Below are positions 25,533-32,785 of a DNA stretch of 47,528 bases, one piece after another. Position 1 is the first letter of the stretch. Each line of letters opens with the position of its first letter. Origin of the DNA: Akkermansia muciniphila (GTDB lineage: Bacteria > Verrucomicrobiota > Verrucomicrobiia > Verrucomicrobiales > DEV007); contig CAMCXS010000044.1 of NCBI GenBank assembly GCA_945883495.1, positions 1 through 47,528 on the forward strand. Reading direction: 5' to 3'. Made by a program: the position numbers and the translations under genes. The notes beneath the pieces are model-generated. The model saw nothing but the letters and a program-made list of their open reading frames with translations, made no database searches and was not told where the DNA came from.

Positions 25533-25976
25533 ATGAGCAAAATCGTCCCCACCATCAGTTCCGGCACCGCCGGTCCGCTCGGCGTTCTTCACATGCCGCG
25601 CTTCTGGCAAAAGGTCTCTCTCGATGCCGTCGGCAAGCTGCACGACGACTACCCAGCGTGCGGCAAAGGCTATGACCAAATGATGCTCGACGCCCTGGGC
25701 CTCGACACCGAAGCCACGGTTGGCTACATCAAGGCGAGCAAGCCCTCTTACCCGCAGTTCGAGACTTGGGTGCTCGCGCAAAAGGGCGGAGCGTTGGATC
25801 AAGGCGCCGTCGATGGCTTCAACGCCGCCGTCCGTGGCTACATCCACGACGAAGGCACCCGCAAGTCGATCCTCAGCGCCGCCGGCATCCCAGACGAAGG
25901 CAAGATCCTTGACGCCGTGAACCTGAACAACCTGGACGACTGGACTCTCTTCCACGCTCAGGAGATTCAGGGCTGA
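25533..25976 (+). CDS. DUF5069 protein
   Basis: This 147-residue soluble protein contains the family pattern GVLHMPRFWQKVSLDAVGKL near the N-terminus, then GYDQMMLDALGLD, the middle segment PQFETWVLAQKG, and the C-terminal NNLDDWTLFHAQE. DUF5069 proteins are of about this size and occur mainly in Verrucomicrobia, Planctomycetes and relatives. No biochemical role is established. The even spread of charged and aromatic residues, with no signal peptide, suggests a small cytoplasmic protein. A strong intrinsic terminator follows 30 bases after the stop, so this gene ends the transcript that includes the dehydrogenase before it. Codon choice is markedly C-ending, consistent with good expression, though I have not measured it. 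Confidence 0.85.
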   Translation: MSKIVPTISSGTAGPLGVLHMPRFWQKVSLDAVGKLHDDYPACGKGYDQMMLDALGLDTEATVGYIKASKPSYPQFETWVLAQKGGALDQGAVDGFNAAVRGYIHDEGTRKSILSAAGIPDEGKILDAVNLNNLDDWTLFHAQEIQG

Positions 25977-26005
25977 GCGAAACCTGATTCTTTGTAGTGA
26001 CATAG

Positions 26006-26043
26006 CCCGGTGTCCCGCTGGTTGGGGCACCGGGTTCTTTTTT
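26006..26043 (+). terminator. intrinsic terminator after DUF5069
   Basis: CCCGGTGTCCC (26006-26016) pairs with GGGGCACCGGG (26024-26034), an 11-base stem with one G-T wobble and a 7-base loop. It is followed directly by TTCTTTTTT. This is the clearest Rho-independent terminator in the window. Confidence 0.88.
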
Positions 26044-26096
26044 GTCCGCGGCTGCCGCCGGAAAGATCCAGCTGACGGGAGAAGTGGTATGAACTG

Positions 26097-29000
26097 ATGT
26101 TTGGAATCGTCGTCTCGACCGCAGCGCTGCTGGCGGCTGCCTCCGCCGGTCCTGTCCAATTCAACCGGGACGTGCGCCCGATCCTTTCGGACAACTGCTT
26201 CGCGTGCCACGGGTTTGACGCCAAGAAGCGCAAAGCGAATCTCCGGCTTGATGAACCAGAAGGCTTGTTCACGCCGAACGCGGACGGCGTCGTCATGATC
26301 CAGGCGGGTCATCCAGAGCGGAGCGAAATCTGGCGACGCATCGTGGCCACCAACGCCGAGGACCTCATGCCGCCGCCGGAAACGCACAAAACGGTGACGC
26401 TTGAGCAGCGCGCCGTGTTGCGCCGCTGGATCGAGCAAGGGGCACCTTATCAGAAACATTGGGCGTTTACCGCCCCTGTGGCAGCTTCGCTTCCCAATAT
26501 TTCGGGAGCGAGTCCATTGGATGCTTTCATTCGAGAACGGTTGGCCGCCGAAGGTCTGCCCCCATCTCCCGAGGCGGACAAGGAAACGCTGATCCGCAGG
26601 GTGACGTTCGATCTAATTGGCCTTCCTCCGACGCTGGCCGAAATCGATGGTTTTCTTGCGGACACCGCTCCAGGTGCCTACGAACGGCTGGTCGATCGTT
26701 TGTTCGCCTCGCCGCATCACGGAGAACACATGGCCCGCTACTGGCTCGATTTGGCGAGGTACGCCGACACGCACGGACTCCACCTCGACAACGAGCGCTC
26801 CATGTGGCCGTATCGGGATTGGGTCGTCCAAGCGTTCAACCAGAACCTCCCGTTCGATGAGTTCACTCGCTGGCAGCTCGCCGGCGATCTGCTTCCTGGC
26901 GCCACCCGGGAGCAGCGCATCGCTTCGGGATTCAACCGTTGCAACGTCACCACCAGCGAAGGCGGTAGCATCAACGAGGAGTTCATCTTCCGCTATGCCG
27001 TCGACCGGACCGCGAGCGCCGTGGAAGTCTGGATGGCGATGACCGCCGGTTGCGCGGTTTGCCACGATCACAAGTTCGATCCTCTCTCGCAGAAGGAGTT
27101 TTACTCGCTCTACGCTTTCTTTAACTCGGCGGCCGATCCAGCGATGGACGGGAACAAGATGGACACACCCCCCATTCTTAAGCTGAGTACGCCGGAGCAG
27201 GAGAGCATGCTGGCGGAACTCGAACGGCGGATCACCGAAGTCAACGGCAAGATCAAGACCTCAATCACGACCCTGGCCTACACCGACCCAGCCGAAGCCA
27301 CTCCGGCGCCGGCGATTCAAACGGTCGAGAATCTCTGGTTCGAAGATGGCTTCCCCACGGGCGCAAAGCCGCAATCGAGCGGTTCGCCGCTCTGCTTGGT
27401 GACCCGGGGGGAAGGGGAAGTGCTCAGTGGCCAATTGGCCTTGAAGCGAATCGCGAAAGGGTTGGAGCAAGATTACTTCTCGGGCGGTGCGGAGTTCATC
27501 GTACCGGCCGGGGGCAAGCTTTTTGCGCACTGCTACCTCGATCCAGAGAATCCACCCGCGGCGATCATGGTGCAGTTCCATACCAACGGATGGCAACACC
27601 GGGCGATTTGGGGAGATGATGCCAAGATTCCGTTTGGAACACCCGGGACGGCCGAAAAGGTGTCGATGGGCGCGTTGCCGAAGACGGCGGAGTGGGTACG
27701 GCTGGAGTTGGACCCGGCGCGTCTCGGACTCAAGCCGGGCACCAAAGTCAACGGTTACGCGTTTACCCAAGCGGGCGGGACGGTGTTTTGGGACAAACTC
27801 GGAGCGGTGCGCACCGTCGATCCGGCCAAGGATCCCGCTTGGTCGCTAAAGACGTGGCTTCAGCAGAATCAAGGCAAACGCGTTGAGGGACTGCCATCGC
27901 ATCTGCAAACCTTGGTGCGCTCGAAGAAGCCGGAGCAGTGGACCGAGGCGGAATCCACGCAGTTCCGGGACTACTGGTTGGAACATCTCTACGAAGGCTC
28001 ACGGGACCTATTGGCCGACCTCAAAGCGGAGCGAGCGCCGTTGGAAGCGGAGAAGCAAAGCATCGACGCCGCCATCCCGTTGACCTTTGTGATGCAGGAC
28101 CAGGCCAAGCCGCGCGACAGCTTTGTCATGCTCCGAGGTGCTTACGACAAACCTGGCGAACCGGTGACTCGCGCGACGCCGACCTTTCTTCCTCCGCTGC
28201 AAACGAGTGCGGAGGCAACGCCAAATCGCCTTGATCTTGCGAATTGGTTGCTGAGCCGGGAGCATCCGCTCACCGCACGCGTCGCCGTGAACCGGTATTG
28301 GCAGCAGTTCTTCAGTAATGGCTTGGTGAAAACAAGTTCGGACTTTGGGTCCCAGGGCGAACCGCCAAGCCATCCGGAGCTGCTCGACTGGCTGGCGATT
28401 CACTTCATCGAAAGCGGTTGGGACACTCGGGCGCTGATCAGAATGATGGTCACCAGCGCGACTTACCGGCAGTCGTCCAGGGTCACGCCCGAACTTTTGG
28501 CCCGCGATCCGGAGAACCGGCTTCTGGCGCGTGGTCCACGCTTCCGATTTGATGCCGAAGTCTTGCGCGACAATGCCCTGGCGCTCTCTGGGCTTTTGGA
28601 CCGGACGCTCGGAGGCAAAGGCGTAAAGCCGTATCAGCCGCCGAACATTTGGGAACCAGTCGGTTTCGGCGGAAGCAACACCCGCGAATACAAACAGGAC
28701 AGCGGGAACGCGCTTTATCGGCGAAGCATTTATACATTCTTGAAACGCACCGCGCCGCCTCCGTTCATGGCCACCTTCGATGCCCCGAACCGTGAGCAGA
28801 CCTGTTCCCGCCGCGAGAGGAGCAACACGCCGTTGCAAGCGTTGCAGCTCATGAACGACGTCCAGCATTTCGAAGCCGCTCGGAACTTCGCGCAACGGAT
28901 GATCCTCGAAGGCGGCTCGACCCCCGAGGATCGGATCGTCTGGGGCTGGCGGGCGGTGACGGCGCGCAAACCAACAGCGGTGGAATTGAAGATCGCCTAC

Positions 29001-29174
29001 GACACGCTCCGGCTGCACCACGCCCGTTACCTCGCCGATACCGAGGGCGCAGGTCAGGCGATCAAGTACGGCGAGAGCAAGGCGGACCCGAAACTCGATC
29101 CCGCTGAGCTCGCCGCCTACACGCTGACGGCGAACCTCCTCTTCAACCTCGACGAAACGCTCACCAAGAACTGA
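26097..29174 (+). CDS. PSD1-type cytochrome c / DUF1549-DUF1553 protein, copy 3
   Basis: From the ATG at 26097 the protein has 1025 residues, with a short signal peptide (VVSTAALLAAASAG, about 5-18). The heme c site is CFACH (34-38) in the PSD cytochrome domain, with DRDVRP-like and LRLDEPEG segments around it. DUF1549 carries LIRRVTFDLIGLPPT, YWLDLARYADTHGLHLDNER, LAGDLLPGAT and CAVCHDHKFDPLSQKEFY. Between the DUFs is a beta-rich insert (about 400-580, GAEFIVPAGGKLFAHCYLDP, MVQFHTNGWQHRAIWG) that differs from the insert of copy 1 and is absent from copy 2. DUF1553 has HPLTARVAVNRYWQQFFSNGLV, SHPELLDWLA, SNTPLQALQLMND and a LFNLDETL end. It is followed after three bases by DUF1501 copy 3 and is preceded by a terminator, so it starts a new transcript. 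Confidence 0.93.
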   Translation: MFGIVVSTAALLAAASAGPVQFNRDVRPILSDNCFACHGFDAKKRKANLRLDEPEGLFTPNADGVVMIQAGHPERSEIWRRIVATNAEDLMPPPETHKTVTLEQRAVLRRWIEQGAPYQKHWAFTAPVAASLPNISGASPLDAFIRERLAAEGLPPSPEADKETLIRRVTFDLIGLPPTLAEIDGFLADTAPGAYERLVDRLFASPHHGEHMARYWLDLARYADTHGLHLDNERSMWPYRDWVVQAFNQNLPFDEFTRWQLAGDLLPGATREQRIASGFNRCNVTTSEGGSINEEFIFRYAVDRTASAVEVWMAMTAGCAVCHDHKFDPLSQKEFYSLYAFFNSAADPAMDGNKMDTPPILKLSTPEQESMLAELERRITEVNGKIKTSITTLAYTDPAEATPAPAIQTVENLWFEDGFPTGAKPQSSGSPLCLVTRGEGEVLSGQLALKRIAKGLEQDYFSGGAEFIVPAGGKLFAHCYLDPENPPAAIMVQFHTNGWQHRAIWGDDAKIPFGTPGTAEKVSMGALPKTAEWVRLELDPARLGLKPGTKVNGYAFTQAGGTVFWDKLGAVRTVDPAKDPAWSLKTWLQQNQGKRVEGLPSHLQTLVRSKKPEQWTEAESTQFRDYWLEHLYEGSRDLLADLKAERAPLEAEKQSIDAAIPLTFVMQDQAKPRDSFVMLRGAYDKPGEPVTRATPTFLPPLQTSAEATPNRLDLANWLLSREHPLTARVAVNRYWQQFFSNGLVKTSSDFGSQGEPPSHPELLDWLAIHFIESGWDTRALIRMMVTSATYRQSSRVTPELLARDPENRLLARGPRFRFDAEVLRDNALALSGLLDRTLGGKGVKPYQPPNIWEPVGFGGSNTREYKQDSGNALYRRSIYTFLKRTAPPPFMATFDAPNREQTCSRRERSNTPLQALQLMNDVQHFEAARNFAQRMILEGGSTPEDRIVWGWRAVTARKPTAVELKIAYDTLRLHHARYLADTEGAGQAIKYGESKADPKLDPAELAAYTLTANLLFNLDETLTKN

Positions 29175-29177
29175 GTC

Positions 29178-30635
29178 ATGGAACATCCCGCACTCGAATT
29201 CCATCGTCTCCAAACCCGGCGTCAGTTCTTCCAAGGAGCTGGTTTGAAGGTCGGCGGCGTCGCTCTGGCTTCGTTGGCTGGACAAGCCGCTCACGCCGCT
29301 CCTGGAGTCCATCCGTCGTTGCCGGGCTTCCCGCACTTCGCGCCGAGGGCCAAGCGATTGCTTTACCTCCACATGAATGGGGCTCCGTCACAGCTCGACC
29401 TGTTCGACTACAAGCCGCGACTGAAGGAGTATTTTGACAAAGACCTGCCGGACAGCGTCCGCAACGGACAACGGATCACGGGGATGACGAGCGGCCAGGC
29501 GCGATTGCCGGTGGCGCCGAGTGTCTTCAAATTCCAGCCATGCGGCCAAAGCGGCATGTGGATCAGCGAACTCTTGCCGCACCTGCATCCGTTGGCCGAC
29601 GAGATGGCGCTCATCAAGACGATTCATACCGACGCGATCAATCATGATCCCGCGTGCACCTTCGTCATGACCGGAAGCGAAGTTCCCGGCAAACCGAGCC
29701 TCGGGTCCTGGATCAGCTACGGATTGGGAAGCGTCAGCAACGATCTCCCGGCCTTTGTGGTGCTCACCCCGAACTTTCCCTCCACCGGAAATGCCCAAGC
29801 GCTCTTTACCCGGATGTGGAGCAGCGGCTTCCTGCCAACCAAGCACACTGGCGTGACCCTCCGTCCGGTGGGCGATCCGGTCCTCTTTGTCAAGAACCCG
29901 CCAGGAGTGAATTCCGGGGATCGGCGGGCCACGCTCAACGCGCTCAACCGGCTCAACCAGATCACCATCGAACGCTTCGGCGATCCCGAAACACAAACCC
30001 GGATCGCCCAATACGAAATGGCATTCCGGATGCAATCGAGCGTGCCGGAGCTCGCGGATTTGAGCGGCGAAAGTCAAGCAACGCTCGACCTCTACGGCAG
30101 CGATGTGAACCGTCCCGGCAGCTTCACCCAAAGCGCTCTCTTGGCGCGGCGGCTTTTGGAGCGCGGCGTGCGGGTGGTGCAAATCCTGCATCGGGGCTGG
30201 GACCAGCACGGCGGGTTGCCCAAGAACCTCGCGGCGCAATGCCAGGACACGCAACAGGCCTGCGCCGCCGTGCTCATCGACCTGAAACAACGCGGACTGC
30301 TGGAAGACACGTTGGTGGTCTGGGGCGGGGAGTTTGGGCGCACCGTTTACTCGCAGGGCACGCTGACCGCCGAGAACTACGGTCGCGATCACCATCCGCG
30401 GAACTTCTGCATGTGGATGGCCGGGGCCGGAGTCCGAGGGGGAATCACCTACGGCGAGACCGACGACTTCAGCTACAATATCGTCAAGGACCCGGTTCAC
30501 CTCAACGACCTCAACGCCACGATTCTTCACCTCATGGGAATCCACCACAGCGCCTTCACCTACAAATTCCAAGGGCTCGATCAACGCTTGACCGGCGTTC
30601 AAGAGGCCAAAATCGTGCGTGGCATTCTCATCTGA
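29178..30635 (+). CDS. DUF1501 protein, copy 3, Tat-type signal
   Basis: This protein has 485 residues, starting at ATG 29178, three bases after the PSD1 stop. The twin-arginine motif is TRRQFFQG (13-20) before a hydrophobic stretch. Family segments are [117 protein letters not shown] and [23 protein letters not shown]. Its insert after [13 protein letters not shown] aligns best with copy 1, so copies 1 and 3 seem closer to each other than to copy 2; this is a visual judgement. The stop overlaps the convergent transporter gene by eight bases. Confidence 0.93.
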   Translation: MEHPALEFHRLQTRRQFFQGAGLKVGGVALASLAGQAAHAAPGVHPSLPGFPHFAPRAKRLLYLHMNGAPSQLDLFDYKPRLKEYFDKDLPDSVRNGQRITGMTSGQARLPVAPSVFKFQPCGQSGMWISELLPHLHPLADEMALIKTIHTDAINHDPACTFVMTGSEVPGKPSLGSWISYGLGSVSNDLPAFVVLTPNFPSTGNAQALFTRMWSSGFLPTKHTGVTLRPVGDPVLFVKNPPGVNSGDRRATLNALNRLNQITIERFGDPETQTRIAQYEMAFRMQSSVPELADLSGESQATLDLYGSDVNRPGSFTQSALLARRLLERGVRVVQILHRGWDQHGGLPKNLAAQCQDTQQACAAVLIDLKQRGLLEDTLVVWGGEFGRTVYSQGTLTAENYGRDHHPRNFCMWMAGAGVRGGITYGETDDFSYNIVKDPVHLNDLNATILHLMGIHHSAFTYKFQGLDQRLTGVQEAKIVRGILI

Positions 30636-31548
30636 GCAGGCTCAAAACGACGGCGACCGTCGCGGCGCTCAAGACGGTGGAGTAAAACACGGCGGCGGAT
30701 ACGAAACTGGAATCGCCATCACCGTATTCATGCACCAACAGCGCCGTGTTTACCGCTGTCGGGGCTGCGGTGCCGACGATGAGGATGGCAGCGGTTTCAG
30801 CGGGCACGGAGAACAGTGCCACCAGCAGGGCAGCCAACGCAGGAGCCATGCAAAGTTTGGTCAAGACCGCCGCCAGGAGGGGGCCCCGGAGTGGAAGAGC
30901 CGGAGCATGGCTGAGTTGCACTCCCAAGGTCAGGAGCGCAATTGGCACCAAGCCATCCGCAAAGAAGGAAAGCGGTTTCCAGATCGCGACGACTGATTGC
31001 ACCGCCGCAGCCAAGCCGAGCGATTTTACGAGCAACGCAGCCGCGATTGCCGAGAGCGAAGGTTGACTCAGCACAGTGCGCCACTTTGGCGTGGCCGCGT
31101 TTCCGCTTTCCCCATGCGCGAGGAGAACGCCGGCGGTAAACGTCGTCAAATTCATCGTCATGAGGACGAAAGCTTGGATCACCGGGCCCGTGCCGGGAAA
31201 CGCCAGCATCATCACGGGAATTCCGAAGTTCCCGCAGTTATAAAAAGCGGTAGCCAATTGGAACGATTTGCGCTGCGCCGGCGGAAGTCCGAAGAGCCGG
31301 GAAAACAACCAGCCGGCGATGGCCAGGGCGGCGATCATCGCCAGCGTGAAACCAGCAATCTGAATCCCAGCGCTGAACTGTAGTTCTGAAGAGACCAGCC
31401 GGACGAAAAGAAACGCCGGAATCAGGAGCTGAATGTTGAGTTTGACCAGCGTCCGGAGGTCGAGGCGGAACAACCGGTCCAGACTCCACCCAGCTCCCGC
31501 CGTGAGAACGATGGGGAGACAGACCGTGCTGAAGATGGAGAGGAGCAT
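30628..31548 (-). CDS. AEC-family (auxin efflux carrier-like) transporter
   Basis: This 306-residue inner-membrane protein has about ten hydrophobic helices arranged as two five-helix halves, as in the AEC / bile-acid-sodium-symporter-like fold. Helix 1 is followed by [19 protein letters not shown]. The motif [18 protein letters not shown] (about 95-112) in the first half is the family's signature N-x-G-x-x-G-x-P crossover, and [18 protein letters not shown] near the C-terminus is the equivalent crossover in the second half. Substrates of bacterial AEC carriers include small organic acids; nothing here narrows it down. A TATAAT-type -10 box lies 24 bases upstream. The gene is divergent from the S1 protease and its end overlaps DUF1501 copy 3. 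Confidence 0.9.
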   Translation of the reverse strand: MLLSIFSTVCLPIVLTAGAGWSLDRLFRLDLRTLVKLNIQLLIPAFLFVRLVSSELQFSAGIQIAGFTLAMIAALAIAGWLFSRLFGLPPAQRKSFQLATAFYNCGNFGIPVMMLAFPGTGPVIQAFVLMTMNLTTFTAGVLLAHGESGNAATPKWRTVLSQPSLSAIAAALLVKSLGLAAAVQSVVAIWKPLSFFADGLVPIALLTLGVQLSHAPALPLRGPLLAAVLTKLCMAPALAALLVALFSVPAETAAILIVGTAAPTAVNTALLVHEYGDGDSSFVSAAVFYSTVLSAATVAVVLSLLR

Positions 31549-31565
31549 GTCTCGATTTTCTTGTT

Positions 31566-31619
31566 CTAGAAATTATAAACACCTCTTGCTATTACGGTTT
31601 GTAGGATCTAGAATTTCTA
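31566..31619. promoter_or_regulatory. divergent promoters with symmetric arms between AEC transporter and S1 protease
   Basis: For the protease, TTGCTA (31586-31591) and TAGAAT (31609-31614) are 17 bases apart. For the transporter, a perfect TATAAT on the reverse strand lies at 31572-31577, 24 bases before its ATG, with only a poor -35. The arms TAGAAATT (31567-31574) and AATTTCTA (31612-31619) form an inverted repeat that overlaps both -10 boxes. This AT-rich island stands out from the GC-rich surroundings. It may be a shared operator, or just two similar -10 regions facing outward. Confidence 0.5.
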
Positions 31620-31652
31620 TAGTTGCGGTGCTGTCCCGTGACTCCGACTTTC

Positions 31653-32492
31653 ATGCTCCTTTCCTTTGCTTCCCGCATTCCTTCCATCCTTCCGCTTGGG
31701 GCCATGGCGTTACTCTGTGTCGCCCCCGCCTCGGGCATCGTTACTCCCACAAACAACCCCGCGCATCTCAGTGAAGCGGCGTTGCAGCGAGCGTTGAAAG
31801 ACGCGCTCGGTGCGGTGCCGACGTTCCCTTACTGGAATTACCTGGGCTGTGTCAACCATTCCACCGGGATCTACATTGGATCTGGCCGTGTTCTCACGGC
31901 GGCTCATGTGGGGATCGGCACCTTTGTCACCCGGGACGGTCACAGCTACGCGGCGATTCCGCGCTCGGAAACCCGCTTTCGCAACCGGCAAGGAGGGAGC
32001 AGCGATCTGTTCATCTACCGGATCGAAATGGGGCCGGCGTCGCCATTGGCCTCATTGCCACCGATGAATCTCTGCAAAACTTGCCCGGACCGAGGCACGT
32101 TGGTGGTGCTTCTCGGTGCGGGGGGAGGAAACTCGGGAAATCGCTTCGGCTCAGGGGACTTCCGTTGGAACGAAGACTTCCGGCTCCGTTGGGGCTTGAA
32201 CGCGGTCGCCGCGAAGTTCGCCCGTCCGATTTTGACCTATGAATTTGCAACGCCTGGTTTCGCGACGCATTTCGCGGACGGCAGGGGCGAATCCCAGGCG
32301 TGTCCCGGAGATTCCGGCGGTGGCGTGTTTCTCTTCAATCGGGAGGCCAAACGCTGGGAACTGGGCGGCGTCATTCTGGCGGTGGACGGCAAGCAAGGCA
32401 CGGCGGCCTACGGGGACCAGACTTACATCGGCGACTTGAGTTTGCTTCCTCGCAAGGACTTTGCGCCGAGCGGGATGCTGGCCGCACAGTAA
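31653..32492 (+). CDS. secreted trypsin-like serine protease (S1 family)
   Basis: The ATG at 31653 gives 279 residues with a signal peptide (about 1-28, ending APASG). The catalytic triad is readable: H85 in VLTAAHVG, D118 in SSDLFIYRI and S221 in CPGDSGGGVF. The mature chain is about 250 residues, close to a single chymotrypsin-fold domain with no PDZ or other extra domain, unlike HtrA proteins. CVNHSTGIYIGSG before the His box and CKTCPDRGTLVVLLG after the Asp strand suggest that several Cys pairs may form disulfides after export, which fits the DsbD-family gene 290 bases downstream. An upstream TTG at 31623 is also in frame but would add a Cys-rich leader before the signal peptide. The target protein is unknown. 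Confidence 0.87.
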   Translation: MLLSFASRIPSILPLGAMALLCVAPASGIVTPTNNPAHLSEAALQRALKDALGAVPTFPYWNYLGCVNHSTGIYIGSGRVLTAAHVGIGTFVTRDGHSYAAIPRSETRFRNRQGGSSDLFIYRIEMGPASPLASLPPMNLCKTCPDRGTLVVLLGAGGGNSGNRFGSGDFRWNEDFRLRWGLNAVAAKFARPILTYEFATPGFATHFADGRGESQACPGDSGGGVFLFNREAKRWELGGVILAVDGKQGTAAYGDQTYIGDLSLLPRKDFAPSGMLAAQ

Positions 32493-32536
32493 ACTTTCCT
32501 CGACAGCGCGGAATCCGCGGGGCAGCATGCGCACCC

Positions 32537-32785
32537 ATGGATGCCAAGCCCATCGTCGCGGGGACATGCCCGGCCGTTTTACCGTCGGAACCGGGTGAAT
32601 ACTGGTGGTGCGCCTGTGGACGTTCGAGTCATCAACCGTTTTGCGATGGGAGCCACAAGGGAACCCGGATCGCTCCGGTGAAAGTTATGATCGAGGAGGC
32701 CCGCCGTGTGGCCTGGTGCAACTGCAAGCATAGCGCGAGCCAACCGTTCTGTGATGGAAGCCACGCGAGACTGGAGAGCGCATGA
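32537..32785 (+). CDS. double CDGSH iron-sulfur domain protein
   Basis: This protein has 82 residues with two complete CDGSH motifs of the C-x-C-x8-C-D-G-S-H class: C25/C27/C36/H40 (CACGRSSHQPFCDGSH) and C61/C63/C72/H76 (CNCKHSASQPFCDGSH). Each should bind one redox-active [2Fe-2S] cluster by three Cys and one His. It resembles the bacterial tandem-CDGSH (miner2-like) monomers in which two motifs make one barrel. No signal peptide or membrane helix is present, so it is cytosolic. The stop overlaps the next ATG by four bases (ATGA), coupling it to the DsbD-family membrane protein. Electron delivery to the membrane or sensing of thiol state is a possible joint role, but this is inference. The protease gene ends 44 bases upstream. 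Confidence 0.93.
   Translation: MDAKPIVAGTCPAVLPSEPGEYWWCACGRSSHQPFCDGSHKGTRIAPVKVMIEEARRVAWCNCKHSASQPFCDGSHARLESA

Noticed and set aside
28008-29372. A 454-codon open frame on the reverse strand
   Set aside because: It is exactly antisense to PSD1 copy 3 and DUF1501 copy 3, has an Arg/Glu-rich composition with no family motifs, and the forward genes have complete domain order. It is a mirror frame of GC-rich coding DNA. The same applies to reverse frames at 29388-30602, 19521-20684 and 17194-18054.
32507-32525. Short palindrome CGCGGAATCCGCG before the CDGSH gene
   Set aside because: The two arms are separated by a single base, so it cannot form a normal hairpin loop, and there is no following T run; it is more likely chance in GC-rich DNA.
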